A program made the position numbers and the translations under genes. The notes below the pieces were generated by a model, which did no database searches, was not told where the DNA came from, and was given only the letters and a program-made list of their open reading frames with translations. A DNA stretch of 64,000 nucleotides from SFWF01 sp045539925. GTDB lineage: Bacteria; Bacillota; Clostridia; Oscillospirales; Acutalibacteraceae. Positions 38,907-49,254 of the stretch are shown in pieces. How positions within the stretch are numbered: the stretch's first letter is position 1; every line of letters starts with the position of its first letter. Where the stretch lies: positions 1-64,000 of the forward strand of contig JAZQGH010000142.1 of the NCBI GenBank assembly GCA_045539925.1, written 5' to 3'.

Positions 38907-41312
38907 CTATCTGACAACGATATTTACAAGTTTCTTGGGAACATAAAGTTCTTTTACTATGTTTTTACCTTCAATTTCAGCAGCTATTGCAGGTTCAGCC
39001 TTAACAAGTGCAATCGCATCCTCAGAACTGATGTCTGCAGCAACGTTAATCCTTGCTTTTATCTTACCGTTTATCTGTGCTACTATCTCAACGGTTGCCT
39101 CAACACATTTAGACTCATCAAATGTTGGCCACTTAGTCTCGTTGAGCATACCTTCATATCCACAGGATACCCACAGTTCCTCAGAAATATGCGGAGCAAA
39201 TGGATTAATGAGAATAAGCAGCGTTTTGAACTCTGCTTTATTGATTTTACCAACTGACGCTATGTCATTAAGAAGTGCCATAAGAGTAGCAATGGCCGTA
39301 TTCATCTTAAGACCTTCAATATCCTCAGAAACCTTTTTAACCGCCTTATGGAATGCCGATTCAAGTTCCTTAGTATAACTGTCTCCGTCAACCAATATGT
39401 TGGTCAAAGCCCATACTCTGTCAAGGAATCTCTTACATCCTTTAATGGAGGTAGAACTCCAAGGAGCAGCCTTCTCAAAATCACCGATAAACATTTCATA
39501 TAGACGCATTGTGTCTGCGCCATAATCACGAACGATGTCATCGGGGTTTACAACATTTCCACGAGATTTTGACATCTTCTCACCGTTTTCACCGAGAATC
39601 ATACCGTGACTTGTACGCTTAGCATAGGGCTCAGCAGTAGGAACAACGCCAATATCATAGAGGAAGCGATACCAGAATCGGCTGTAGAGAAGATGAAGTG
39701 TTGTATGCTCCATACCGCCGTTGTACCAATCAACATTCATCCAGTATTCAAGAGCCTCTTTCGATGCAAGCTCCTTATCGTTGTGAGGATCGCAATAGCG
39801 TAAGAAGTACCAGGACGATCCAGCCCACTGAGGCATAGTATCGGTTTCGCGAACGGCTTTACCACCACACTTAGGACAGGTTGTATTTATCCAATCAGTC
39901 ATTTTAGCCAGTGGCGATTCACCGTTATCTGTAGGCTCGTACGAATCCACCATGGGAAGAAGTAACGGAAGCTCAGATTCAGGAAGCGGAACATATCCAC
40001 AGCAGTCACAATGCACTATCGGGATAGGTTCACCCCAATAACGCTGACGTGAGAATACCCAGTCACGAAGTTTGTAGTTAACCTTAAGTTCACCAAGTTC
40101 GCGTTCAGAAAGCCACTGTGTTATCGCTTTCTTTGCTTCATCAACAGACATACCGTTAAGGAAGCCTGAATTGACCATATTTCCTGTTGCGCAATCGGTG
40201 TATGCTTCTTCCTCAGGGTTTCCGCCTGCAACTACCTCAATAATGGGAAGGTCGAATTTCTTTGCAAATTCCCAGTCGCGTGTATCGTGAGCAGGAACAG
40301 CCATTATAGCACCTGTTCCATAAGAAATAAGCACATAATCTGAAATAAAGATGGGTATCTTTTTTCCGTTTACGGGGTTAATTGCCATAACACCGTCAAG
40401 CTTAACACCGGTCTTATCTTTCGCGAGTTCTGTACGCTCAAAATCAGACTTTTTAGCTGCAGCAATCTGATATTCTTTAACAGCATCAATATTTTTGAGT
40501 CTATCTGCCCAGCATTCGAGCAGTGGGTGTTCAGGCGACATAACCATATATGTTGCGCCAAAGAGTGTATCTGCACGTGTAGAGAAAACCTCGAGAACAT
40601 CACCGAGAGTAGTTGTAAATTTAATCTGTGTACCCGTAGAACGACCTATCCAGTTGCGTTGCTGAGTCTTTACTCTGTCAATAAAGTCTACAGTATCCAG
40701 TCCTTCAAGAAGCTTTTCCGCATAGTCTGTAATTTTAAGCATCCACTGGCTTTTCTCTTTGCGAAGCACTTCGCTTCCGCAACGCTCACAAACACCGTTA
40801 ACAACTTCTTCGTTTGCAAGAACGCATTTACATGATGTACACCAGTTAACGGGCATTTTTTTCTTGTATGCCAAACCTTTTTCAAACAGTTTTAAGAATA
40901 TCCACTGAGTCCACTTATAGTATGTAGGGTCAGTAGTATTGATTTCTGCATCCCAGTTAAAAGAAAATCCAAGACTCTTAAGCTGCTTTTTGAAGTTTGC
41001 AATATTATTTTTTGTAACAATTTCGGGATGAATATGATTCTTTATAGCAAAATTCTCGGTAGGAAGACCGAAAGCGTCCCAACCCATGGGATAAAGCACA
41101 TTAAAACCTTCAAGACGCTTTTTACGTGCTACTATATCAAGGGCAGTATAAGATCTGGGGTGTCCAACATGGAGGCCTTGTCCCGATGGATAAGGAAACT
41201 CAACAAGACCGTAGAACTTAGGCAAAGAATAGTCTTTCTTTGTAGCAAAGGTTTGTTTTTCGTCCCAAATACCCTGCCACTTTTTTTCAATTTCAGAATA
41301 ATTGTATTTCAT
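38907..41312 (-). CDS. leuS: Leucine--tRNA ligase
   Basis: 801 aa class I synthetase. The HIGH-type motif is H-V-G-H near residues 47-50 (P-Y-P-S-G-Q-G-L-H-V-G-H) and the KMSKS motif is K-M-S-K-S-R near 568. The editing domain (CP1) includes T-R-A-D-T-L near 245, and a zinc-knuckle Cys set C-T-S-C ... C-E-R-C lies near 160-178. The start is two bases after the rsfS stop, and no T-box is visible in front, so it depends on the upstream operon. Full length. Confidence 0.95.
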   Translation of the reverse strand: MKYNYSEIEKKWQGIWDEKQTFATKKDYSLPKFYGLVEFPYPSGQGLHVGHPRSYTALDIVARKKRLEGFNVLYPMGWDAFGLPTENFAIKNHIHPEIVTKNNIANFKKQLKSLGFSFNWDAEINTTDPTYYKWTQWIFLKLFEKGLAYKKKMPVNWCTSCKCVLANEEVVNGVCERCGSEVLRKEKSQWMLKITDYAEKLLEGLDTVDFIDRVKTQQRNWIGRSTGTQIKFTTTLGDVLEVFSTRADTLFGATYMVMSPEHPLLECWADRLKNIDAVKEYQIAAAKKSDFERTELAKDKTGVKLDGVMAINPVNGKKIPIFISDYVLISYGTGAIMAVPAHDTRDWEFAKKFDLPIIEVVAGGNPEEEAYTDCATGNMVNSGFLNGMSVDEAKKAITQWLSERELGELKVNYKLRDWVFSRQRYWGEPIPIVHCDCCGYVPLPESELPLLLPMVDSYEPTDNGESPLAKMTDWINTTCPKCGGKAVRETDTMPQWAGSSWYFLRYCDPHNDKELASKEALEYWMNVDWYNGGMEHTTLHLLYSRFWYRFLYDIGVVPTAEPYAKRTSHGMILGENGEKMSKSRGNVVNPDDIVRDYGADTMRLYEMFIGDFEKAAPWSSTSIKGCKRFLDRVWALTNILVDGDSYTKELESAFHKAVKKVSEDIEGLKMNTAIATLMALLNDIASVGKINKAEFKTLLILINPFAPHISEELWVSCGYEGMLNETKWPTFDESKCVEATVEIVAQINGKIKARINVAADISSEDAIALVKAEPAIAAEIEGKNIVKELYVPKKLVNIVVR

Positions 41313-41314
41313 AA

Positions 41315-41680
41315 TTAGTTCTCCCTCTCAGAAGTTAAAATGCTATCTAAATCAACCTTATTACCGTCATTCCACATACGGTCAAGATTGTAATATTCTC
41401 TGGTATCTTTGGTAAATATGTGTATTACAACACCGTTATAGTCGAGAAGTATCCACCCAGTAGCTTTACCTTCAATATGATCAGGCTCAAAACCTGCTTC
41501 GGTGAGTTTTTCCTCAACAATATCAGCCAGCGCTCTTACGTGTGTATTAGAGGTAGCTGTTGCAATTATAAAATATTCGGCAATTACGGTAAGTTCACCA
41601 ACTTCAATTGCACTAATATTAAGTGCTTTTTTGTCGTTTAGTGCATTAACTGCAACATCAATAATCTTATTCAGTTTCAC
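41315..41680 (-). CDS. rsfS: Ribosome silencing factor RsfS
   Basis: 121 aa DUF143/Iojap family. The signature W-I-L-L-D-Y-N-G-V-V-I-H-I-F lies near residues 76-89, followed by R-E-Y-Y-N-L-D-R-M-W. It binds uL14 on the 50S subunit and blocks subunit joining in starvation. It lies between yqeK and leuS in the usual Firmicutes order nadD-yqeK-rsfS. Confidence 0.95.
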   Translation of the reverse strand: MKLNKIIDVAVNALNDKKALNISAIEVGELTVIAEYFIIATATSNTHVRALADIVEEKLTEAGFEPDHIEGKATGWILLDYNGVVIHIFTKDTREYYNLDRMWNDGNKVDLDSILTSEREN

Positions 41681-41701
41681 AAAAATCTCCTCTTTATATC
41701 G

Positions 41702-42274
41702 TTAATTTAATACAAGCTCATTGTAAGCGGCTATGGTATCAGGATGTATCGCACATTCTTTAGACACAAGCTCAGTTATAGTATAACCGAGAGCATATAT
41801 CATTGCCTTTTCCATACTCACCTGAACAAGTCCTCTCATTACATCAACATCGTCATACTTTCGATCAGCAGAAGTAAAATCGGCAAGATAAACAATTTTT
41901 TCAAGCTTTGTCATACCTGCACGTGCAGTAGTATGATATCTTATAGCATCAAGAATTTCCAAATCGTTTATCTGCAGAATATTTTCAACATAGCCCGCAC
42001 CTGATATAGCGTGCCACAATTTTTGAGAGCATTTTTCAATATCGGTGAGTATTATATCAAATTTACTGAAATTAAGCAAGTGTTCAAATTCGGTATCGTT
42101 TTTTGTAATGTCGTGCAGTAGTCCTGCAATGTAGGCACGGTCTTTATCCCCACCGTATAGCTCGGCAAGTCTTACGGCTTCATCAGCTACGCATAAAGAA
42201 TGATTATACCTGTAATCATCAAGTCTTTCACGAATAACCTTTTTAAGTTCACAGACATCCATATCATTCTCCAT
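41702..42274 (-). CDS. yqeK: Symmetrical diadenosine tetraphosphatase YqeK (HD domain)
   Basis: 190 aa HD-domain phosphohydrolase: H-S-L-C-V-A-D-E-A near residue 20, the metal pair L-L-H-D near 52, and Y-H-T-T-A-R-A near 112. YqeK hydrolyses Ap4A to two ADP. Its start overlaps the nadD end by 11 bp, so the two are coupled. Confidence 0.92.
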   Translation of the reverse strand: MENDMDVCELKKVIRERLDDYRYNHSLCVADEAVRLAELYGGDKDRAYIAGLLHDITKNDTEFEHLLNFSKFDIILTDIEKCSQKLWHAISGAGYVENILQINDLEILDAIRYHTTARAGMTKLEKIVYLADFTSADRKYDDVDVMRGLVQVSMEKAMIYALGYTITELVSKECAIHPDTIAAYNELVLN

Positions 42275-42866
42275 ATATATCGTGGTTTTTAATATAGTTT
42301 TCTACCCTTTTATCTAGATATTTACTAACATCTTCTTTGTTTTGAATCGCATCTCGAATTTTGGTAGATGAAATATCAGTTATTTCGTCAGATATTTCTA
42401 TAACATCTGCACCGTACTGTTTAAGTAGCCGAATACCTTCTTTGTACTTGTCAAGGTCAGTATCCCCTCTTCGAAATGTGATTATCTTTGAATGCTTAAC
42501 GATTTCTTTATAATCCTTCCACTCATCAAAGGTTACGACCATATCTGCACCGATAGTAATGGCAATATCAGAGTCTGGATAAAGTGCTCTGACGGTGCGA
42601 AGAGTATCGATGGTATAGCTCTTCCCTTCTCTTTCAAGTTCAACAGTGCAAACCTGAGCATTATCATAATCGGCTGCGATGATGCTACACATATTAACTC
42701 TATCCTGCTCATCGGCAAGCAAGCCGACGGTTTTGTGTGGTGGAATTTTCGTAAGAATAATGAGAATTTTTTCCACATCATCAAGTCTATTAAGACTTTC
42801 GATAATCTCCTCATGACCCCGATGAATAGGATTGAAGGTTCCACCGAAAATAATTATCATACCCAC
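42264..42866 (-). CDS. nadD: Nicotinate-nucleotide adenylyltransferase
   Basis: 200 aa. The nucleotidyltransferase motif G-G-T-F-N-P-I-H-R-G-H lies at residues 8-18, and the C-terminal I-S-S-T-K-I-R motif near 166. It adenylates nicotinate mononucleotide in NAD synthesis. One base separates it from yhbY. Confidence 0.94.
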   Translation of the reverse strand: MGMIIIFGGTFNPIHRGHEEIIESLNRLDDVEKILIILTKIPPHKTVGLLADEQDRVNMCSIIAADYDNAQVCTVELEREGKSYTIDTLRTVRALYPDSDIAITIGADMVVTFDEWKDYKEIVKHSKIITFRRGDTDLDKYKEGIRLLKQYGADVIEISDEITDISSTKIRDAIQNKEDVSKYLDKRVENYIKNHDIYGE

Positions 42867-42867
42867 A

Positions 42868-43161
42868 TTATTTTACCAAAACGATAGCTTTGTGTTCCTT
42901 ACTTTCTTTATAAAGAACAAATCTATATCCAATTACCTGTACAACATCTGCACCAACTGCAGTAGCAATAGTATCTGCAGCTTCTCTTGATGTAACGGGC
43001 GAGGTTTCAAGAACCCGAAGTTTAATGAGCTCACGCGCTTCCAAGGCATCTGAAACCTGCTTTATAAGTTGATCGTTTATTCCGCCCTTACCAACCTGAA
43101 AAATTGTTTCCATAGAATTGGCAAGTCCTCTTAGCTGTGCTCTTTGTCTTGAATTAAGCAT
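42868..43161 (-). CDS. yhbY: YhbY-family RNA-binding protein (CRM domain)
   Basis: 97 aa. The CRM pattern L-R-G-L-A-N ... V-G-K-G-G-I at residues 9-27, and the G-Y-R-F-V-L-Y-K end, are typical. It associates with pre-50S particles. Its ATG overlaps the rdgB end by 8 bp. Confidence 0.92.
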   Translation of the reverse strand: MLNSRQRAQLRGLANSMETIFQVGKGGINDQLIKQVSDALEARELIKLRVLETSPVTSREAADTIATAVGADVVQVIGYRFVLYKESKEHKAIVLVK

Positions 43162-43762
43162 TATTCTTCTCCATATTCAAAAAATTATTTATAACTGATG
43201 AAAATTCTTTAAGAGCTCTGCCTCTATGACTTACAGAATCCTTAAGTTCATCTGAAAGATCGCCAAAACAGCCAATTTCAGATATAAACAGAGGATCATA
43301 TCCGAATCCTTGTTTGCCCGAACGGCTTTCTGCGATGTGACCGTGACATTCGCCTACAACGGACAGCCTTCGTCCGTCAGGAAATACACAAGCAATAAAA
43401 CAAACGAATTTCGCCGTTCTTTTATCCAAAGGAACACCTTGTAAAAGTTTAAGTAACTTATCGTTGTTTCGTTCGTTATCCACAGGTTCACCTGCAAAGC
43501 GAGCCGAATAAATTCCCGGAGCACCGCCGAGATAGTCAACACACAGCCCCGAATCATCGGCAATGCTGGGCATACCCGTCTCTTTCATAGCGGCTTCAGC
43601 CTTAAGAAAAGCATTTTCTTCAAATGTGGTGCCGTTCTCTTCTACCTCACTGAGGGGATGCTTCAAGTCGTTCTCACATACAACATCAATGCCCATTGGA
43701 GATAGTATGCGTTTGAACTCCAAAACCTTATGCCGATTTTTTGTTGCAAGAAAAAATTTCAT
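43154..43762 (-). CDS. rdgB: XTP/dITP diphosphatase (RdgB/HAM1)
   Basis: 202 aa. A-T-K-N at residues 6-9, the metal/base segment I-A-D-D-S-G-L-C-V-D near 68, G-I-Y-S-A-R-F-A-G near 83, and the late S-H-R-G-R-A-L motif are intact. It removes non-canonical purine triphosphates from the pool. Operon member after ftsY. Confidence 0.94.
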   Translation of the reverse strand: MKFFLATKNRHKVLEFKRILSPMGIDVVCENDLKHPLSEVEENGTTFEENAFLKAEAAMKETGMPSIADDSGLCVDYLGGAPGIYSARFAGEPVDNERNNDKLLKLLQGVPLDKRTAKFVCFIACVFPDGRRLSVVGECHGHIAESRSGKQGFGYDPLFISEIGCFGDLSDELKDSVSHRGRALKEFSSVINNFLNMEKNNA

Positions 43763-43770
43763 ACAGACAC

Positions 43771-44682
43771 CTACTGATTATCAAATAAAGCATCAACAAA
43801 TGTTTTGCTGTCGAATGGCTGTAGATCGTCAATCTGCTCACCCACACCTACAAACTTAACAGGAATATTTAAATCGTTGTTGATTGAAATTACAACGCCA
43901 CCCTTTGCAGTGCCGTCAAGCTTTGTAAGAACTATTCCTGTAATATCTGTAACAGATTTAAATTCTCTTGCCTGATTAACAGCATTTTGTCCTGTTGTAG
44001 CATCTAAAACAATAAGCGCTTCTATACTGGCGTCAGGCAGTTCTCTGCCGATAACACGGTACATTTTGGCAAGTTCATCCATAAGATTCTTTTTGTTGTG
44101 AAGTCTTCCTGCGGTGTCGCAAATAAGAACATCAGCTTTTTTAGCCTTTGCTGAAGCAATAGCGTCAAAAATTACCGAAGCAGGGTCGGTGCCGGGTACA
44201 TTTTTTACAAGCTGAACTCCTGCACGGTCAGCCCAGAGTGCAAGCTGATCAATAGCCGCAGCTCTGAAGGTATCTGCGGCAGCTAACATTACAGTTTTAC
44301 CCTCTGCTTTAAGTTGCGCAGCAAGTTTTCCGATGGTAGTAGTTTTACCTACTCCGTTTACACCAATTACCATTATCACCGACGGTTTTGTGTCAAGATG
44401 AAGCGATGCATCTCCCTCGGTCATCTCATATAGTATCTCTTTTAAGAGACCTGTTACCTCAGCGGGATCTGTAGTTCTGCTTTCTTTTATCTTTTCACGC
44501 AGTCTATTACAGATGGCACTAGCTGTGCTTACACCTATGTCCGATGTGATAAGAATTTCTTCAAGTTCCTCGATAAGATCTTCGTCTATCTTAGTAAAGG
44601 AACTTATAACGGCATTTACCGAATCAACAAGCGCATTTCTGGTCTTGTTAAGACCTTGTTTGATTTTGTCAAAAAAGCCCAT
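43771..44682 (-). CDS. ftsY: Signal recognition particle receptor FtsY
   Basis: 303 aa, short form without the acidic A domain of E. coli. The N domain is residues 1-90. In the G domain G1 is G-V-N-G-V-G-K-T-T near 110, D-T-A-G-R near 191, T-K-L-D near 250, and the closing G-x-G-E-Q-I-D-D-L-Q-P-F. It docks SRP-ribosome complexes at the membrane. It follows smc by 9 bp, the common Firmicutes order. Confidence 0.95.
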   Translation of the reverse strand: MGFFDKIKQGLNKTRNALVDSVNAVISSFTKIDEDLIEELEEILITSDIGVSTASAICNRLREKIKESRTTDPAEVTGLLKEILYEMTEGDASLHLDTKPSVIMVIGVNGVGKTTTIGKLAAQLKAEGKTVMLAAADTFRAAAIDQLALWADRAGVQLVKNVPGTDPASVIFDAIASAKAKKADVLICDTAGRLHNKKNLMDELAKMYRVIGRELPDASIEALIVLDATTGQNAVNQAREFKSVTDITGIVLTKLDGTAKGGVVISINNDLNIPVKFVGVGEQIDDLQPFDSKTFVDALFDNQ

Positions 44683-44691
44683 TTTGGCCTC

Positions 44692-47600
44692 CTAACTGTT
44701 TAAATTAAGCTGTTTTTCAAGTTCTGAAACATTAAGTTCGAGAAGCTTTGAAATACCCTTTTCCTGCATTGTAACGCCGTAAAGCATATCCGCAGCCTCC
44801 ATTGTACCTCTTCTGTGAGTAATACAGATAAACTGAGTAGCAAATTCGGATCTGCCCATATAATCTGCGAATCTGTCAACATTGATATCATCAAGAGCTG
44901 TATCTACCTCATCAAGGAAACAGAAAGGAGGAGCATTGACGCGCATAATAGCAAAGTAAATTGCGAGGGCAATGAGCGCCTTTTCACCGCCTGAAAGACC
45001 ATCAAGGCTTGGAACATTCTTACCGGGGAGCTTTGCAACAATATCAATTCCGCTTTCGAGAATATTATCGGGATCACTTAAGACAAGCTTTGCAGTACCA
45101 CCGCCAAACAGGTCTGCAAAAGTCTTTGAGAAATTTTCGCCAATCTTGTTAAATCCAATGATAAACAGCTCTTTCATTTGGTCGGTCAGCTGATTTATCA
45201 GCTTGTGAAGTTCACTCTTTGCCTTTTCAACATCATCTATCTGCTCCTTCATAAAGATATAACGAGCATTGACCTCTTTATATTCTTCAATAGCAGATAC
45301 GTTAACATTTCCAAGCAAACGTATTTTTGATTTAACCTCAGCAAGAGATTTTTTTGCCTCTGCAGGGTTCTCAACACGAATACCAGTGGCTTCAGCCTCA
45401 GTCTTGGTAAGCTGATATTCGTCAAATAACTGACGAATAACTTCATCGCATTCTTTGACCATGCCCTCACGACGCTCTGACAGACGGGCGAGTTCTCCAC
45501 TAAGCTTTTCTCGGTCTAAAGATATTTCTTTTTCACTGCTTCGGAGCATAACGGTAGATTTTTCAATTTCGTCGCGTCTGGCAGCAAAATCATTTATTTC
45601 CGCCTCGAAATTACTGCAGGAAGCCTTAAGAGAAACAATACTCTGATTAAGCTCTTCGATACTATTCTTAATGTCTAGGTTTTTCTGCTCAAGAATCTGA
45701 ATTTCAGCAGTGATGCCTTCGATTCTTTCAGATTTTGTGCTGTCGTTAATTTCGAGAGCAGCTGCAGCAGCTAAAATACTGTCAATATCCTTCTTGGTTT
45801 CGATTATCCTGAGCTTAATTTCAGTGATTTCTGATGTAATTTTCTCACGGTCGGTAGAAAGATTATCGCGACCGCCTGTAAGCTCAGCAATCTTGCCTTC
45901 TAAGCTCTTCTTTTCTTCCTCTAAAGAAGCAATCTTAGCAGAAGAACTGTCAACAAGCTCTTTCAGGGATGAAATCTTCTCCTTTGAAGCGGAAAGTTCG
46001 TCTGAAAGCTGTTTGACCTGAGTTTCAGCAGCTTCCTTAAGTTCACCTACACGCTTAAGCTCACCCAAAGCACGTATTTTATCTTCGGCAAGTGTTTTTA
46101 AAAGGTCTTCGGTAGTTTTAATATCTGCTTCACATTTTGAAAGCTCAGCAAGGGCAGAATCATAAGCGGATGACAGCTCACCTTCCTTCGATATAAGTTT
46201 ATCAATATCGCCTTTAAGTTTATCTATATCGGCTCCGCGCGAAAGCAATCCAGCATTTTTTATAGTAGAACCGCCCGTAATCGAGCCGCCTGCATTTATA
46301 ACCTGACCATCAAGTGAAACTACCTTAAATCTGTTGTTGAATTTACGAGCAATAGAAATGGCACTATCAATATCTTCGGCTACTACAGTGCCGCCTAAAA
46401 GATATTTAACGATTTCAGAATATTTGGAATCGCAATCAACAAGATCGCTTGCAATACCTACATATCCGTATTCATTCTCAAATCCTGACTCTTTAAACTC
46501 ACGGGATTTAATAGATGAAACAGGTAAAAACGTAGCTCTGCCCGAGGAAGATTTTTTCAGCATCTCAATGGCATATTTAGCTGTGCCTTCACTATCAACA
46601 ACTATGTTCTGAGAGGCATTACCTAAAGCCGTTTCTATTGCAATAGCATATTTTCTATCAACACTAAGCAGTCGAAGAATAGGACCGTGAACTCCTCTGA
46701 TGCGACCGCCTTCACTCTCTTTCATAACTGCCTTTACAGAATGATTGAAGCCCTCCATATTCTTTTCGAGTTCTTCCAGAATCTGAACTTTATGTTTCTT
46801 TGCTTCTATATCAAGACGGGCTGAATCAAGCTTTTCCTTAGCGGAATCAGCAGCCTCTTTTCTACTGTCTCGACGAAGAGTATAGCCTTTAAGGGAGTTT
46901 TCGTATGATGTAATATCTTCCTCAATTTTTTCGAGCAATGAATTTACAGAAGAAAACTCTTTACTTAAAGCTTCAGACTCCAAATTGTGCTTTTTAATAA
47001 GTTCTTCCACAACAGCAAGTCTTGTTTCAAGCTCTTCTATTGATGTGCCTGAAGATACAAGCTCTACACGAGCGTCGGAAATTTTGTTAGTTATCTCGTT
47101 TAGGAGAACAACATCCGATTCGATTTTGCGAGAAATAACATCACTGCTGAGTAAAAGCTCTGACAGCTTTGTTTCGGTCTCTGCGAGTAAGGCCTCAAGA
47201 CTTTCGACCTCTACCTGCTTTTGCTCTGCAAGCAGACGCTTATCAGCAATTTCTTTTGCATTAGATTCTGAAGAAGAATTTATTTCTTCTATCTCTGAGA
47301 GTAAACGTTTAATCGACTCTTCATTATGAAGAATATCATTATTAAGCACCGAAATGTCACCCAAAATCTTGGCAACATTCTCGGTATATGAAGATATAAG
47401 TTTTCTTCTTTCGTCGATTTCTGCAGTGAAACGAGCAAAATCTGCAGAATTTTTCTCAGATTGTTCATCGAAGCCAAGAAGCTTGCCCTCAAGTTCCTTA
47501 TACTGAGCTTGAGCGATTGCAATTTTGTCATCCTGATTTCTAAGAACATTCTTAGAATTTTCAAGAATATTAAGCCACAAACCGATTTCGAGTTCACGTT

Positions 47601-48264
47601 TATTAGCGGCAAGTTCGAGAAAGCGTTCTGCTTTTTTACTCTGCTCTGAAAGTGGACCGATTCTGTCCTCTAATTCCTTCATAATGTCGAGCAGACGCAA
47701 TAAGTTTTCCTCTGCCGCGGCAAGCTTGCGCTCCGCATCAGTCTTTCTATACCTATAACGTGAAATTCCGGATGCTTCTTCAAAAATATCTCTGCGTTCC
47801 TGTGATTTAGAACTGATAATGCTGTCAATTTTACCCTGACCGATCATTGAGTATCCGTCTCGTCCAAGACCCGTATCCATAAACAGTTCGTGAATATCTT
47901 TAAGACGTACAACATTTCCGTTTATCAGATACTCACTATCATGGGAACGGTAATATCTTCGGGTAACCGAAACAAAATCATTGTCAAAGTTCAGCTCTCT
48001 GTCTGCATTATCTATATTAAGAGTTACTTCGCAAAAACCGTGAGGCTTTCTATCAGCAGTACCGCCGAAAATTACATCCTCCATCGACTGTCCGCGAAGG
48101 CTTTTTGTCGACTGTTCGCCAAGGACCCATCTGATTGCATCAGAGATGTTACTTTTACCGCTGCCGTTAGGACCGACAACAGCTGTAACTCCCCTACCGA
48201 ATTTAAGAACGGTCTTATCGGCAAAGGATTTAAAACCCTGAATCTGAACAGATGTTAACAGCAT
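44692..48264 (-). CDS. smc: Chromosome segregation protein SMC
   Basis: 1190 aa, full length. The N-terminal ATP loop G-P-N-G-S-G-K-S-N is at residues 32-40, and coiled coils cover about 170-510 and 670-1020. A hinge with the G-G tripeptides (I-N-A-G-G-S-I-T-G-G) lies near 520-660. The C-terminal signature L-S-G-G-E-K-A-L and Walker B C-F-L-D-E-V-D-T-A lie near 1096-1130. It condenses and segregates the chromosome with ScpA and ScpB. One base from the upstream radical SAM gene. Confidence 0.96.
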   Translation of the reverse strand: MLLTSVQIQGFKSFADKTVLKFGRGVTAVVGPNGSGKSNISDAIRWVLGEQSTKSLRGQSMEDVIFGGTADRKPHGFCEVTLNIDNADRELNFDNDFVSVTRRYYRSHDSEYLINGNVVRLKDIHELFMDTGLGRDGYSMIGQGKIDSIISSKSQERRDIFEEASGISRYRYRKTDAERKLAAAEENLLRLLDIMKELEDRIGPLSEQSKKAERFLELAANKRELEIGLWLNILENSKNVLRNQDDKIAIAQAQYKELEGKLLGFDEQSEKNSADFARFTAEIDERRKLISSYTENVAKILGDISVLNNDILHNEESIKRLLSEIEEINSSSESNAKEIADKRLLAEQKQVEVESLEALLAETETKLSELLLSSDVISRKIESDVVLLNEITNKISDARVELVSSGTSIEELETRLAVVEELIKKHNLESEALSKEFSSVNSLLEKIEEDITSYENSLKGYTLRRDSRKEAADSAKEKLDSARLDIEAKKHKVQILEELEKNMEGFNHSVKAVMKESEGGRIRGVHGPILRLLSVDRKYAIAIETALGNASQNIVVDSEGTAKYAIEMLKKSSSGRATFLPVSSIKSREFKESGFENEYGYVGIASDLVDCDSKYSEIVKYLLGGTVVAEDIDSAISIARKFNNRFKVVSLDGQVINAGGSITGGSTIKNAGLLSRGADIDKLKGDIDKLISKEGELSSAYDSALAELSKCEADIKTTEDLLKTLAEDKIRALGELKRVGELKEAAETQVKQLSDELSASKEKISSLKELVDSSSAKIASLEEEKKSLEGKIAELTGGRDNLSTDREKITSEITEIKLRIIETKKDIDSILAAAAALEINDSTKSERIEGITAEIQILEQKNLDIKNSIEELNQSIVSLKASCSNFEAEINDFAARRDEIEKSTVMLRSSEKEISLDREKLSGELARLSERREGMVKECDEVIRQLFDEYQLTKTEAEATGIRVENPAEAKKSLAEVKSKIRLLGNVNVSAIEEYKEVNARYIFMKEQIDDVEKAKSELHKLINQLTDQMKELFIIGFNKIGENFSKTFADLFGGGTAKLVLSDPDNILESGIDIVAKLPGKNVPSLDGLSGGEKALIALAIYFAIMRVNAPPFCFLDEVDTALDDINVDRFADYMGRSEFATQFICITHRRGTMEAADMLYGVTMQEKGISKLLELNVSELEKQLNLNS

Positions 48265-49254
48265 TTATTTCACTTCCTTTATTAAAAAATCATTTTTTAA
48301 GGTATTATTATCAGACACAACAGTAAAGCATAGACCTTTACTGAGAAAATAATCTATATTGCATCTTTTTTGCCCAATAAACTTTGAAACATCAGATTTA
48401 TTTACATAAATCTCATATCTGGCGGGCTTTAGTTTTAACGCATCAATTTTATTGCGAAAACGGTAAGACGCACACAACTCACTGAATGCAGGATGCCACG
48501 GACCTGCTACAAAGGCATCAGATTCTATGGTATGAAGACCGAGACGAATAACTTTAATGCCTTTACATTCAAACATTTCAACAAGTCTGCAGCACAGTTT
48601 AACAGACTCATCAAGTGTCGGCGGCAAATATTCATTTCTCCTGTAAAGTTCAGCAATGCGGGTGTTATTTAGTGTAATAGTTGGATATATTCTGACTGTA
48701 TCAGGGCTCAGATCTATAAGTGCTTCGGCGGTTTTAATATCAAAGTCGTGTGTACTTTTATAAAGACCCGTCATCATCTGCAGTCCAAGTTCAAAACCAA
48801 AATCCTTTATAAGCTTTGACGCAAAGACAACATCCTTCTGGGAATGACCGCGTTCGTTTGCAATAAGAACCGAATCAATCATGCTTTGCGCCCCAAGCTC
48901 AATCGCGGTCACGCCATAGTTTTTAAGCAAGGACAATATGTCATTATCAATACAATCAGGACGGGTAGATATTCGAATACCTCTGACTTCACCGTTTAAA
49001 ACGTAAGAATAAGCCGCCTCAAGTAATTCAAGCATATAATTACGTTCAATCGCCGTAAAACTACCGCCGAAGAAGGCGATTTCGCAGTTATTACTGTCGT
49101 GTTTCGGAGATTTAAGCGATGTCCTGACAGCTGAGTGTACATCGTCAGCCATAGGCTTATAAGCTTGTCCCGTAATATGACGCTGATTACAAAATGAGCA
49201 CTGATGTTCACAGCCGATATGTGGTACGAAAACAGATATGTTCGAATGGCTCAT
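48265..49254 (-). CDS. Elp3-like radical SAM protein without acetyltransferase domain
   Basis: 329 aa. The cluster motif C-E-H-Q-C-S-F-C lies at residues 14-21, then F-F-G-G-S-F-T near 62 and I-S-T-R-P-D near 98, as in Elp3-type radical SAM domains, but there is no GNAT domain. This family often sits between rnc and smc in Clostridia. A tRNA-modifying role is plausible but unproven. It overlaps rnc by 4 bp. Confidence 0.82.
   Translation of the reverse strand: MSHSNISVFVPHIGCEHQCSFCNQRHITGQAYKPMADDVHSAVRTSLKSPKHDSNNCEIAFFGGSFTAIERNYMLELLEAAYSYVLNGEVRGIRISTRPDCIDNDILSLLKNYGVTAIELGAQSMIDSVLIANERGHSQKDVVFASKLIKDFGFELGLQMMTGLYKSTHDFDIKTAEALIDLSPDTVRIYPTITLNNTRIAELYRRNEYLPPTLDESVKLCCRLVEMFECKGIKVIRLGLHTIESDAFVAGPWHPAFSELCASYRFRNKIDALKLKPARYEIYVNKSDVSKFIGQKRCNIDYFLSKGLCFTVVSDNNTLKNDFLIKEVK

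Noticed and set aside
38824..41312. T-box in front of leuS
   Set aside because: leuS begins two bases after rsfS with no leader, so no T-box can be present directly upstream.
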